From NCBI GenBank assembly GCA_031374415.1, contig JANMGB010000072.1, forward strand, positions 1-52,833: 52,833 bases of DNA. The letters run 5' to 3'. Of this stretch, positions 31,701-39,936 are shown in pieces. The notes below the pieces were generated by a model. The model did not search any database and was not told the DNA's origin. It saw only the letters and a program-made list of their open reading frames with translations. Position 1 is the stretch's first letter; each line of letters starts with the position of its first letter. Made by a program: the position numbers and the translations under genes. Origin of the DNA: CANHBY01 sp031374415. GTDB lineage: Bacteria; Pseudomonadota; Gammaproteobacteria; Burkholderiales; Burkholderiaceae_C.

Positions 31701-32490
31701 TGTTGCAAGCGCGCTGCTCTTTGCGCCTGTGGACAAGAACTCGACACTGATTCTGGCGCAGGAGACGGATGCGCCGTTTGGCGTGCTGATTTTCCGCCCG
31801 AACATTTGCCACACAATGGGTCTCGTGATGGCCATCGAGTCTGGCCCGGACACGATCCAGAACTATTACAACGAGACCGACGTTGAGATTGCGGGCGACA
31901 TCACCAAGGTCTACAATTACAACGCCACGTTCCAGCATTTGACGTTCATGCACACGGCGTGGCACGCCCAGATTGTGGCCGATGTGCTGCCCACGGCTTA
32001 CCGCTACGGCTGCGACGTGGTGTTCGCTGACGCCACGAACAACATGACCGCGCAGTATCGCAACCGCAACAAGAACACGGCCGTTGCCAAGCCGTCCATC
32101 TATGCGTGCATTGTGCCGATCAACTTTGAGCCGGTTGGCAACATGCTTGACATTACGGGCGTGTTCAACGTGCGCGGCCTGGACAACAACGCGGAGATGA
32201 ACAGCTACTACCCGCTGTACCCCGGCGCGGCCGTCATGGAGGCGCAGTACCAGCTTGACGCGTGGGTCACCAAGCAGGTGTTCTCCGTCGCGACGGACAG
32301 CGGGCACAACACGCTCACGTTCCGCGGCTGGCACCTCACGCACAGCGGCGCAGAGGCCGCCGCTGACTACTCGCGCGTGAACAACAACACGGGCCACTGG
32401 GGCACCGTGTGCCAGCCCGGCTGCGCGTCCCTGCGCTCGGGCGCCATGTCCGTCTACGCCGCCACGCCCGGCGCAATCATGGCTTCGTAA
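28765..32490 (+). CDS. HK97-type major capsid protein
   Basis: 1,241 residues from the ATG at 28765. The N-terminal arm is Gly/Phe-rich. Residues ~75-190 carry an HK97-like E-loop and spine-helix pattern: TSTLTVQRNIAAIVEQCATA, HRTGFRKVQ, FGHGFSIDKSVFETAAGPRE, then a long helix. A P-domain-like DTLLVAPGVIARL...GYGSLPTYAGLSVIEMKRY follows. A large insertion (~420-1000) would form a tower, and the C-terminal third returns to ordered strands (AKPSIYACIVPINFEPVGNM). Size and layout fit mirusvirus and herpesvirus capsid proteins rather than phage ones (~300-400 residues). It is the longest gene in the window, with the most even codon choice. The tower insertion carries an acidic patch (EEDEEEEN). 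The call is from motif layout, not a search. Confidence 0.8.
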   Translation: MAFFGGANHHQRQFGGNFDASSHATGYPGLGGGFSGNTPFMPASGMNARAGVPTTGYDNTVYAGALKTVIDTKLRDMVLMSPDHPLITRVAPMAYTSTLTVQRNIAAIVEQCATAAAHRTGFRKVQTSETSITRTLQRFGHGFSIDKSVFETAAGPRELRLKIIALAQAFLRAIVRATQTELLRTYDAYYESNFEFNQSPYSDTDGEGANTLDRLRAWFKTSIDTYACLSKPGSTFLAAVHNAKQMIERRNGVPDTLLVAPGVIARLTVGDERATHMWINGPNAEVVKVQGYGSLPTYAGLSVIEMKRYGADIKTSQFTRNNEVGEWYPMLRTVHNPVRFQPAFRGIELYDESTDSGRVISLAHAIEKSGVFDATGSISSHISTVADQYNSGGDDWHSRHGLVKRNDKAEIEKLHLFIYEDAPGHAAVVRSWGDIGLARLGGIAGLSAFARSAISSAVLTATDESTLRTNLALIGTLASQLSTVAAPNNAAAISHLPENVVLDTSVVSEVGTIIDAVSNDYGSVTPRDAAGRTGWGMANSAGFYNIARNPVFAGLAAFRNDAVAAVQAAETMARLMHGTLSSSALFGASATPPNIHKSFAGSSILDLLITRAIGVQVPVWGRSDAVRDAGAGVAAAAVVNANVGPEWTAVLNGLATYDAKVAERVRFLYLAIPGAQDARLLELIYAVVNERTLLGQTIVDQGAAQRTTQRLRRIFANFTANANGANELAAELQRVDENGAPVATNVLAKTLYANVTEERADIVYANAPDYNPDARANIDTRGAPAEFLRLPYTLTVSAASALNVDVFRVSDKVFQAQMIASRGAAVFLGARAQAHGVEQTHMVRNELAARMAAAETEGIGARGGLKRGRVSYAEEDEEEENRPAKYVERTFASAASAASDMRADDFAARMDIGAAFSGPYDRLATAGGAARVTQVQQQYDARAARAAAITAETVLTQIASESFREVYTAVQRLPLVESVVASALLFAPVDKNSTLILAQETDAPFGVLIFRPNICHTMGLVMAIESGPDTIQNYYNETDVEIAGDITKVYNYNATFQHLTFMHTAWHAQIVADVLPTAYRYGCDVVFADATNNMTAQYRNRNKNTAVAKPSIYACIVPINFEPVGNMLDITGVFNVRGLDNNAEMNSYYPLYPGAAVMEAQYQLDAWVTKQVFSVATDSGHNTLTFRGWHLTHSGAEAAADYSRVNNNTGHWGTVCQPGCASLRSGAMSVYAATPGAIMAS

Positions 32491-32559
32491 GCGCACAGCG
32501 CGTAAACAACACACTCAGACCGGTTTTATACGCACACGCGCTGCCCAAGTCACTCGGTC

Positions 32560-33478
32560 ATATAATGTGATAATTGCATAAAATATTGACATAAAACAGG
32601 TGTCCTAAAATTATGCACGTGTCCACCCCGTGCGCCAGAGTAACGCTAGATTGGCACAATTAAAATGACTTTATGCAATTGCATTTAAACGCGCATATAT
32701 TAATTTATTATGCACTATTTACCATGCATTATTGATACACACACGCACGATAAACCGGGTATAAATGTGTGCATAATATGGATATAAAACAGGTGTTCTA
32801 AAATTATGCACGTGTCCACCCCGTGCGCCAGATTAACGCTAGATTGGCACAGTTAAAATGACTTTATGCAATTACATTTAAACACGCATATGTGTTAATA
32901 TTTATGTAATATTTCATCTCATTTGCATAATATGGTAACATGGATAATATCAGATAACCATATGAAAATTGACACAAGATACTGTTTTTAAAATTCGGTC
33001 ATCATCAACCCCGTGCGCTTGCGCAACGCCAGATTTGCACAGTTCAAGTGACTATATGATATTATATTAAAACATGGTTATAATTGATAATTACGATACA
33101 TTTTCATTGTTTTTGCGAAATGTACGTGTGTGTAATAATCACCATAATTACGCTATTATGATAAATAATATGTACGTAAACAGGTGTTCTAAAATTCGGT
33201 CACCGTTTACCCCACGTGTGAATGCTACGCTAGATTGGCACAGTTCAAATGATATTATGTGATTACACTAATATACATATATAAATAGATATAATCTGTA
33301 GTTAACACAATTTAAAGCATACACACGTTGCGCAATAATGCGGTAAACTACCGTTAAATAGTATAATTATGTGCATTTAAACACGTGTTCTAAAATTTGG
33401 TTACTGTTTACCCCGCGCGTGAGTGTAACGCTAGATTGGCACAGTTCAAGTGATTTTATGACATTACAATAAAACATA
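32560..33478 (+). repeat. AT-rich tandem array 3, five ~200-bp units
   Basis: Five copies in the plus orientation with cores starting at 32597, 32790, about 32980, 33181 and 33382 (period 193, 190, 201, 201). The first two belong to a second subtype in which the core reads AAAATTATGCACGTGTCCAC instead of AAAATTCGGTCACCG; the last two match array 1 closely, including the ATACATATATAA spacer. Lies between the capsid gene stop and the convergent phosphatase gene stop. No coding sequence seen. Confidence 0.93.
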
Positions 33479-33503
33479 TTATTTTGCAGTTTTTTCATAA
33501 TAT

Positions 33504-34088
33504 TCACACCGACTCTGCATGCGGCGCGCTGTCGCGCGGCAGCAAAGCACCGATGCGCGCGGCCAGCTCGTGCGCGACGCGTGCAAGCTCGTCGCACGGC
33601 CCGCGCGCATAAGACGCAATGGGTACCCAGGCGCTGCCATTGCACACGGCAACGGCGGGCGTGTCGTCGACAAGCCACATGGTGCCTACGTTCATGCGCA
33701 GACTGCGCCCGGTCAGACTGCGCGCAAGCTCGTCTAAAGGTTTGGCGCGTGGCAAGCTAGCGCCTGGCGCGGGGCGCGCATACGCAACATAGTCCCACTC
33801 GAGCGCGCCAGACGCAAGTCCCAAGCGCGCAGCGGCACCGTCAAGCGCAGGGCGCAACGCGGCGTCGTGCACGCGCGCAACCCATGCTGCGCTTGCCCCG
33901 GTCCAGAGACCAACGCTTGCAAGTGCGCCGCACGCACGCCACGCAAACACAATTGCAAGAAACATTTCCAGCCCCGGGCGCGCGTACGGCTCGGCCGTGC
34001 CCGCGGCAATAAGCGTGCCGTCCATGTCCAGCACGAGGTGGTGTGCCAGCGCGTCTGCATCGGCTTGCGATCCGCCGTCGGCGCTCAT
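33504..34088 (-). CDS. HAD-superfamily FCP1/SCP-like phosphatase
   Basis: 194 residues. The HAD motif I is LVLDMDGTL (nucleophile D21, D23), followed by ARPGLEMFL, the 'RPG...FL' of FCP1/SCP/TIM50-type domains, motif II LWTGAS, and motif III/IV WLVDDTP. FCP1-type enzymes remove phosphate from Ser residues, classically of the RNA polymerase II C-terminal domain. A role in controlling host transcription is therefore plausible but unproven. The start is the ATG at 34088, with CACTTGCC upstream; an in-frame upstream extension is low complexity and not used. Confidence 0.75.
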   Translation of the reverse strand: MSADGGSQADADALAHHLVLDMDGTLIAAGTAEPYARPGLEMFLAIVFAWRACGALASVGLWTGASAAWVARVHDAALRPALDGAAARLGLASGALEWDYVAYARPAPGASLPRAKPLDELARSLTGRSLRMNVGTMWLVDDTPAVAVCNGSAWVPIASYARGPCDELARVAHELAARIGALLPRDSAPHAESV

Positions 34089-34161
34089 GGTGCCGCTAAT
34101 TGCAGGCAAGTGCGCATGCGCGACCAAGTTGGTGCGCGTGCGCGCGTGAGTGGCCTGTACT

Positions 34162-35430
34162 TTACGCACTCCCAGCCTCGGCAACGCCAGCGTCCGCATA
34201 GTACTTGTAGCGCGCCAGGCTTGCCTGCACGTGATGCTGAAACTCGAGATTGGAGCTAATCGTGTAGAACAGCTGGCTGGGCTTTTCGCCGACTTGGCCA
34301 ATGATGGCAACCAGCGCGTTATACGCGCCGCCAAACTCAAAGTACATGTTAATCAGGCCATTTGCCGCCATCTTGACGTAGCCGGCAAATGGACTGACGC
34401 CGCGCTCGCCGCGGGGGAAGTTTTCATACATTGCGCGATCGTGCGCCTCGCCCAGGTGCTTGAGGGTGATATCAAGCAGAACACGATCGCGATCATTTTC
34501 ATCAAGCTCGACAAGTTGAGTCAGGTCTGCGCCAATAACGTCAAAGTAATAGCGCTCCACATCTGTCATTTCAAGATAGGTTTTCACAAGCGCGTGAAAG
34601 CGATCCGTAACTTTCACCATCGCATTGGTTGCTTCTTCAACACCTTCACGTGCCACAGCAAACGCGTTTGCGGCGGTGTATTGGTCAAAACCCGACTCCA
34701 TGACCATCATGTTCATAGCACGCGAGCGTTCCTTTGCATCTGACACGTCGTTCACGGCGCGCACGTAGCGTGCATGTTCACGGCGCAGCACGGCGCGCAT
34801 TTCAATGCCGCGCGCCATGCGCCCTTCAATATCAAGCATCCAGCCAGCGCTAGCCATTTCTTCCTCTGTGCCTGCAGTCGCCGTATCAAGTGCGGCACGC
34901 GCCTCTTCGACGACGACCTGTGCTGCCCTGTACTTGGTATTGAGACGGCGCATGCGCGCGTTCATGTTGCGCAGGTCGTTCTTGCGCACAGCTTGAATGG
35001 CCAGAAAATCCTCGTTCATCTTTGCATGCTCGTTTTTCGCTGCCTGCATCTTGGCCATGCTGTGCTGAGCGCGCGCCTGTGCCAGCTTGTCACTTGCTTC
35101 CAACATCTGTCGTTGCAGGCCCACCATTTGATACTCGACAGCCTTCAGTTCCCGTATGGCAGCATCCAGCGCGACATTCTTGTAACGCGCCCTCACGGCA
35201 TCGCTCAAGAGCGCCACGGGTTCAAGATAAGGTGCGGCGGCCGCCTGGTCTGCGGCGCGTGCTTCAGCGCGTGCCGCAGCACGCTTCTTGCTCATGCCGG
35301 CCTTTGGCCCAAGCGGCAGTGCAGCAAACGCGCCCAGCGGCTGCGCGACGGGTGCCGCCACGCTGGCGGGGCCAGCGCTGGCGGGGCCAGAGCTGACTGG
35401 GGCGTCCCCAGTGCGTGAAGAGAGTGACAT
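34162..35430 (-). CDS. Coiled-coil protein
   Basis: 422 residues from the ATG at 35430. A ~75-residue Ala/Pro-rich N-terminus is followed by long coiled-coil helices (about 80-250: RELKAVEYQMVGLQRQMLEA, MQAAKNEHAKMNEDFLAIQA) and a globular helical end. No membrane span, no known family. A structural or tegument role is the most likely. Its stop lies 73 bp from the start of the phosphatase gene on the same strand. Confidence 0.75.
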   Translation of the reverse strand: MSLSSRTGDAPVSSGPASAGPASVAAPVAQPLGAFAALPLGPKAGMSKKRAAARAEARAADQAAAAPYLEPVALLSDAVRARYKNVALDAAIRELKAVEYQMVGLQRQMLEASDKLAQARAQHSMAKMQAAKNEHAKMNEDFLAIQAVRKNDLRNMNARMRRLNTKYRAAQVVVEEARAALDTATAGTEEEMASAGWMLDIEGRMARGIEMRAVLRREHARYVRAVNDVSDAKERSRAMNMMVMESGFDQYTAANAFAVAREGVEEATNAMVKVTDRFHALVKTYLEMTDVERYYFDVIGADLTQLVELDENDRDRVLLDITLKHLGEAHDRAMYENFPRGERGVSPFAGYVKMAANGLINMYFEFGGAYNALVAIIGQVGEKPSQLFYTISSNLEFQHHVQASLARYKYYADAGVAEAGSA

Positions 35431-35799
35431 GCTTGCGCGTGAACAAGTGTATGCAGCATGGCGTGTCATACCTTATGTGCGTGCTATGTACGCAGATAGC
35501 ACCCTGGCACATGCTTTAACGCGTTTGTGGCTGTCCGCGATGATTACCAGCGCGCACATGGGTCTACGTGTGGAGCGATTGTACTTGTGTTGTTCGTAAG
35601 TGCCGCGGCCATGTTTTCGAGATAGGTGTAGAAAGCGCTGCACTGCAACAACTTTATTCCACGCGCGCTACGGCGCGGCGCGTCATGGCGCGGCGCGTCA
35701 TGGCGCGCCGCGCCGTAGCGCGCCGCGCCGTCGCGCAGCGCGTTAGGCCATTATTATTATTATTAGTATCATTAAACACGGTATACTTGATTGGACCGT
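35431..35799. other. Divergent intergenic region with long hairpin
   Basis: 369 bp between divergent genes. Besides the hairpin listed separately it holds a TTA microsatellite at ~35750-35766. No open frame with gene-like codon use. Confidence 0.6.
35663..35723. repeat. 61-nt near-perfect inverted repeat, ~29-bp stem
   Basis: Bases 35663-35691 pair with 35695-35723, leaving a 3-base loop and only two G-T mismatches. The stem is almost all G+C (CTACGGCGCGGCGCG against its complement near the outer end). It would form a very stable RNA hairpin or DNA cruciform between two divergent genes. Confidence 0.8.
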
Positions 35800-36372
35800 A
35801 TGAACATTTTTTGGATCGAGGCGCGCGCACACGGCTACCGCCATTTCAAGATTTTGCTTGAGATTGTGCAAATGCTGTACACGGCGCACCACGCGCTTGG
35901 TGGCGCGCTTGACGGCGCGCCCAAAGGCGGGTACCGTGCCACGCACGCAAACCACCCCGTGTGCAAGTGGGTGCGCGCAAGCGGCGCCAACTATGCGCGC
36001 GCGGCCGAGCATGGCGCGCGTCTGCTAGGCGAGTACTATGCGCGCTACGGCGCAAAGCGCGTGCACGCGTGCGAGGCGCACCTGCACTGGCTTGCGTGCA
36101 ACACACCTGCCGCGCTGCGTGACACGTGCACACCCGCACACCTGTCTGTGCCTCCGTTTGTGGGCGCTGGCGCATCGTGGCAGCCTACGAGCTGGTCTGA
36201 TCTTGAGGCCGCCTATCGCAATCTGTATCGTACGGAAAAGCTCGCCATGGCGCTCAACATGGGCAAATGCCCAACGGGCGTGGTGCGCGCACCCGCACTA
36301 TGGCTGAAAGAACCGCTGGAACCTGCCGGAATTGCGCCAACTGACGCACCCGTTGCGTCCGTTAAGCAATAG
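35800..36372 (+). CDS. Conserved phage/giant-virus protein, pyrimidine-dimer glycosylase-like
   Basis: 190 residues from the ATG at 35800. The pattern MNIFWIE...HFKILLEIVQMLYTAHH...YRATHANHPVCKWVR...NYARAAEHGARLLGEYYARYG matches a protein family spread through phages and giant viruses (typically 'HxxKHVVKMILExAQML', 'THxNHPCxxWVRES'), often annotated as endonuclease V/pyrimidine-dimer glycosylase-related. The usual second His of the first motif is changed. If the annotation holds it would repair UV damage; the biochemical role of this family is not firmly established to my knowledge. Confidence 0.75.
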   Translation: MNIFWIEARAHGYRHFKILLEIVQMLYTAHHALGGALDGAPKGGYRATHANHPVCKWVRASGANYARAAEHGARLLGEYYARYGAKRVHACEAHLHWLACNTPAALRDTCTPAHLSVPPFVGAGASWQPTSWSDLEAAYRNLYRTEKLAMALNMGKCPTGVVRAPALWLKEPLEPAGIAPTDAPVASVKQ

Positions 36373-36665
36373 GTTGCTGTACTTTACTCGTGCAGCACGC
36401 GCGCCGTGCTGCGCGCAGCCATTTAATAAAAAAAGCGCATTGCTCCACACACCCCGCCAGGTTTCCATCCTGGCGCTGCTGCGTCATCCGCGAGTGCTTG
36501 CACTTACGCTTGCGCCAGTGCCGACGCAGCGTTTACGCGCGCAAACAGCACGCACGTGCACGTGATATTTTGCACGTTCGACGCCAGTGCGTGCGCGGAC
36601 AGCGTCGAGCGCGGTGCACACGCATGCGCACGGGCAAGGGAGAGCACTTGGGCGCACATCTGGAT
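36373..36665. other. Convergent intergenic spacer
   Basis: 293 bp between convergent genes. Contains ATTTAATAAAAAAA at ~36420 (possible poly(A) signal for the plus-strand gene) and a 7-bp stem-loop CGCCAGG...CCTGGCG at ~36456-36476. Nothing gene-like seen. Confidence 0.5.
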
Positions 36666-37172
36666 TTAGTCCAAGTCACTGTCGCTGTCGACGTTGCACT
36701 TTGCGCTATACAAATACAGTAAACCGCCGTCTGGTGTGGGCAACGCGCGAGGTCGCAGCACGCGCTCGAGCAGCAGAGCGCGCAGAAGAGCGCGCGTGGC
36801 CAAGTAAGCCGCTGGGTGCGAGGCACCCAACGCGCTCAGCGTGCGCACAATGCCGACCAACAGCGCCGCCTCGCGATCTGACTTGCGACGAAACATCAAA
36901 ATCTCGCCTGCGCCGCCGGGCTCATAGTGCCGCCGCGCACCCTCCAGATAGGCATGGGCCGAACGTGTGTCAATGGCAAGGTTGCCCATTGCGTTATCTA
37001 GTTGTGCGTTCACGCATGCGCTAAAGGCCATTTCTACCGCATCAGCACCATAGTAGTTCGCATCGGAAAGTACGCCAAATTCGTCGCATTTTGCGCACAT
37101 CAGCGCGTGTAGAGTGCAATCGCTTAACGTCATCCATGAACTTATGCACGGCAAATAGCAGCCAGCCGCCAT
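36666..37172 (-). CDS. Hypothetical protein
   Basis: 168 residues from the ATG at 37172. Mostly helical, with MCAKCDEFG near residue 25 (a single C-x2-C) and an acidic end CNVDSDSDLD. No signal peptide or span. The promoter motif ACTTGACT lies 40 bp upstream on the minus strand (37212-37219). Confidence 0.68.
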   Translation of the reverse strand: MAAGCYLPCISSWMTLSDCTLHALMCAKCDEFGVLSDANYYGADAVEMAFSACVNAQLDNAMGNLAIDTRSAHAYLEGARRHYEPGGAGEILMFRRKSDREAALLVGIVRTLSALGASHPAAYLATRALLRALLLERVLRPRALPTPDGGLLYLYSAKCNVDSDSDLD

Positions 37173-37293
37173 TGTGCCTGAAAACCACCGTGGCAGTCGG
37201 ACAAGGAGTCGAGTCAAGTATCCAGTCGCGTGACTCTGAGCGGCGGTGGTCGTTTACACTTGAGTTGACCCAGGTTCGCCGGTTGTTTTGCTA
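37173..37293. promoter_or_regulatory. Divergent promoter region with two ACTTGA(C/G)T motifs
   Basis: Between the minus-strand ATG at 37172 and the plus-strand ATG at 37294. The minus strand has ACTTGACT at 37212-37219; the plus strand has ACTTGAGT at 37258-37265, 28 bases before its ATG. Confidence 0.55.
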
Positions 37294-37761
37294 ATGGCAC
37301 TTGACAAGCAGTACTTTGTTGAACTGGCCGGCGGGCGCCCGACACAGCTAGGCCTGGCGCTGATTGGCCAGAACCGCGAGAACTGGGCGCGTGTCGCAGA
37401 AGCCATGGAAGCATAGCTGGCGCCGCACGCGCACCTCATCCAGGCTGCGTACATCACCATCACCGAACTCAAGAATGCAATTGGCGCCATGTATGCATCT
37501 CCCGTCTGTTGTCCTACCGTTGCTCTGCCGGAGATGATGTCTGCGCTGGACACGAATGTCCTTGCATACCTGGATCGGTACGGCGTTTGCCTGGATACGC
37601 TGGCTCCGGCAGTGCCATCCACGTGGTTTGAAACCATGCGGTCATGTGCATTTGGCAAACTGCACAAACTTGAGACCATGCACAAAACCTACCTGGATAT
37701 TGCCCGCGAACTCGCGACCGAGACCGCCCCGGCGGCTGCGGTACAGGCATGCCAGGAGTAA
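37294..37761 (+). pseudogene. Gene interrupted by one in-frame TAG (or readthrough gene)
   Basis: A single frame runs 155 codons from the ATG at 37294 to the TAA at 37759-37761 with one amber codon at 37414-37416 (codon 41), context GCA TAG CTG. Both parts look coding: MALDKQYFVELAGGRPTQLG before, and ELKNAIGAMYASPVCCP, YLDRYGVCLDTLAP and HKTYLDIARELATET after. Its base and codon use (CTG GAT, ACC ATC ACC, few GCGC runs) differ from all neighbours, suggesting recent gain. It has its own upstream promoter motif. Either a nonsense mutation or a readthrough product; no family recognised. Confidence 0.55.
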
Positions 37762-37970
37762 AGCCAGAAATTTGCGCTTTGTGACGCGCTTGCCTGTGCG
37801 TTGTTGTGACAACTCCTCGTGGATTTAAACATAATAAATATATTTATTGTATTTATTAGCATTAACGACCATAATCAGCAAGTAATTATTAAAATTAATT
37901 ATATGTACACTAATGTTAGGCAAATCCGCGCAGCAAGTGGCTGCGCGTGGCACACTGCACTCTAGACTGT

Positions 37971-39788
37971 ATGGCCTACGCAGAGGCGCGCTACGCGGCG
38001 CAGCTGGCGGCACACGCGCAACTGGCTGAGAGCACAGCAACATGCGAGAACGCCAGTCTGGCACATGAACAAGCAAAACAAGTGCTTGACATTTGGGCAA
38101 AAAAAGGGACTGCTAGTGCAAGGGATTCCACCAGGGTGGCAGAAACGGCTGCCGAGCTAGCGCGCGCAAAACAAACCGTACAAGTGACAGTGGCGGCGTA
38201 CGCGGCGGCAAGCGCAGAAGCGTGCATGGCGGCAAACGCTGAAGACGCCGAGCTGGCGCGGCTGTTCGAGCGCGGTGCAGCAGCGCTTGACGAGCTGCGG
38301 CAGCGCGACATTGGCGCGCGCGTTGGCGCCTGGTTGCGCGCAGAGGGGGCGCCAAACACGCCGCTGACGCTGCTGCTGGTTGACGAAACGCTGAGCGCGG
38401 ATATGTGCGCGCGCTACCCCGATCTTGCTACGCAGCTGTGCGCCAAGGTGCGCTTTCATGCAAGCTATCTTGCGCTTGCCGCACTTGATGTTGCGCCAAG
38501 CCGAGGCGCCGCAGACAGCGTCGCGCAGCGTTTGCTTGCTAGCGCACCCAAGAGCAACAAAGCGTTTATTGTTTGCCAGCATCCGCTAGCGGGTGACGCG
38601 CTGGGCGCGTACGTAAGCCGCACGGCGGCCGCGAACAAAAAACACATGGAACGCTGCGCTGCGCGAGCGCTCGACCTTGCGAGTCACTTGTGCGCGCACA
38701 CGCTAGTGCTCGTGCTGCGTCACATTTACAACACAAACCAGCGCTATCACCCCAAACACCGGTTTTGCCTTGATCTTGTCAAAGCGCTAGTCAACGCGTT
38801 GGCGCACGCACCTGATCTGGCGCAAGCGGTGTTGGACATTGTCTTGCCCGAGCTGCAAATTTACGATGCGGATTGCGTGCACAACGGCCTGGCGTACGCG
38901 CTGGACGTTTCCGCGCACACGGCCATTACTGCGCTGGCGCAAAGCCGCTACGGTCACTCGCAATGGCTTAGCGCATCAGAGCCTTTGCTTATGCGCCGGT
39001 ACGCACAGTACGTGTGTGAAGGGCGGCGGCAGCAGCGCCGGCAATGGCCAAGAGAGCTTGTTGTGAACGCAGCGTGGCGCACAGAACTGGCAAAGGTGGC
39101 ACTTGAGCGCCGGGCCTGGCACGTGCTTGGGGACATTCGCCGGCGCACGCACTTGCACATAGAGCTGCCCAAGGAAGCGCTGGCGGCCGCGCTGAATTGC
39201 ACAAACGAGTATAATACGACTAATATTGTGACATTTTTCATTTCCGGCGTCGAGTACGTGAACCCCGCGCACGCGTTATGTGCGTATCTTTATGTTGCCG
39301 AACGCGCAACGCGTATGCCTAATGCGGAATTGTGCAAAAAGATGGGTCACCTGAGCCGCGAACTTGCGCGCATTGCCATGCGGCACGCGGTCGAAACTGG
39401 CATGACAGACTACGTCACCTTGCTCAAGCGTGTACTTTGTCACGCGCCATCGTTGCCGGCAAATAAGGTCGAGATGGAACAGCTTGTTTACGCGTGCACG
39501 ACGCGTTACGCCGCGCTACCGTTTATGCGCGGATGGGCAGTATACACGTGCTTGCCGCTGTTTGTCCTTGCTTGGACGCCCGCACGACACTGTTACGCAT
39601 GCGCGCGTGTTCGCTCCGTGCTGCAGACCGTGCTGTGTGCGCTGCGCGTGCCGCGATCCGCGATCCGTACTGCGCGGCTTGGCGACGCCGTGGTGACCTA
39701 CTTGCTCTCGCACATTTACAGCGCTGTCACTGACATTACGTGCTTTCCGCGCAAAATGCTGCACTGCGCCCTCACTGCTGCCTCGTAA
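37971..39788 (+). CDS. Large helical protein of unknown function
   Basis: 605 residues from the first ATG. The first ~120 residues are Ala-rich coiled coil; the rest is a series of short helices with scattered Cys and His, ending in a hydrophobic region (PFMRGWAVYTCLPLFVLAW) that may be buried rather than a membrane span. It has the size of a portal or large tegument protein, but I see no portal signature. An AT-rich spacer (37818-37930) precedes it. Confidence 0.75.
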   Translation: MAYAEARYAAQLAAHAQLAESTATCENASLAHEQAKQVLDIWAKKGTASARDSTRVAETAAELARAKQTVQVTVAAYAAASAEACMAANAEDAELARLFERGAAALDELRQRDIGARVGAWLRAEGAPNTPLTLLLVDETLSADMCARYPDLATQLCAKVRFHASYLALAALDVAPSRGAADSVAQRLLASAPKSNKAFIVCQHPLAGDALGAYVSRTAAANKKHMERCAARALDLASHLCAHTLVLVLRHIYNTNQRYHPKHRFCLDLVKALVNALAHAPDLAQAVLDIVLPELQIYDADCVHNGLAYALDVSAHTAITALAQSRYGHSQWLSASEPLLMRRYAQYVCEGRRQQRRQWPRELVVNAAWRTELAKVALERRAWHVLGDIRRRTHLHIELPKEALAAALNCTNEYNTTNIVTFFISGVEYVNPAHALCAYLYVAERATRMPNAELCKKMGHLSRELARIAMRHAVETGMTDYVTLLKRVLCHAPSLPANKVEMEQLVYACTTRYAALPFMRGWAVYTCLPLFVLAWTPARHCYACARVRSVLQTVLCALRVPRSAIRTARLGDAVVTYLLSHIYSAVTDITCFPRKMLHCALTAAS

Positions 39789-39936
39789 ACATGACATGGC
39801 GCAATACGTGAAAGGCTGCCACTTGGCGCCTTGCGCTTGACGCGTCCGTAACGTGCTATGGAATTGCTGGCGCGGTGCGCTTGCGCCGCGGCAGCGACAG
39901 TAGCGGCAGCAAGTCGGGCGTGTGCGGCGGCGCCTT

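Noticed and set aside
30316..32514. 732-codon minus-strand open frame
   Set aside because: Exact antisense of the capsid gene; Arg/His/Val-rich with no domain pattern.
36456..36476. Histone-type 3' stem-loop
   Set aside because: A stem-loop is present but the sequence does not match the histone stem-loop consensus and no histone gene is next to it.
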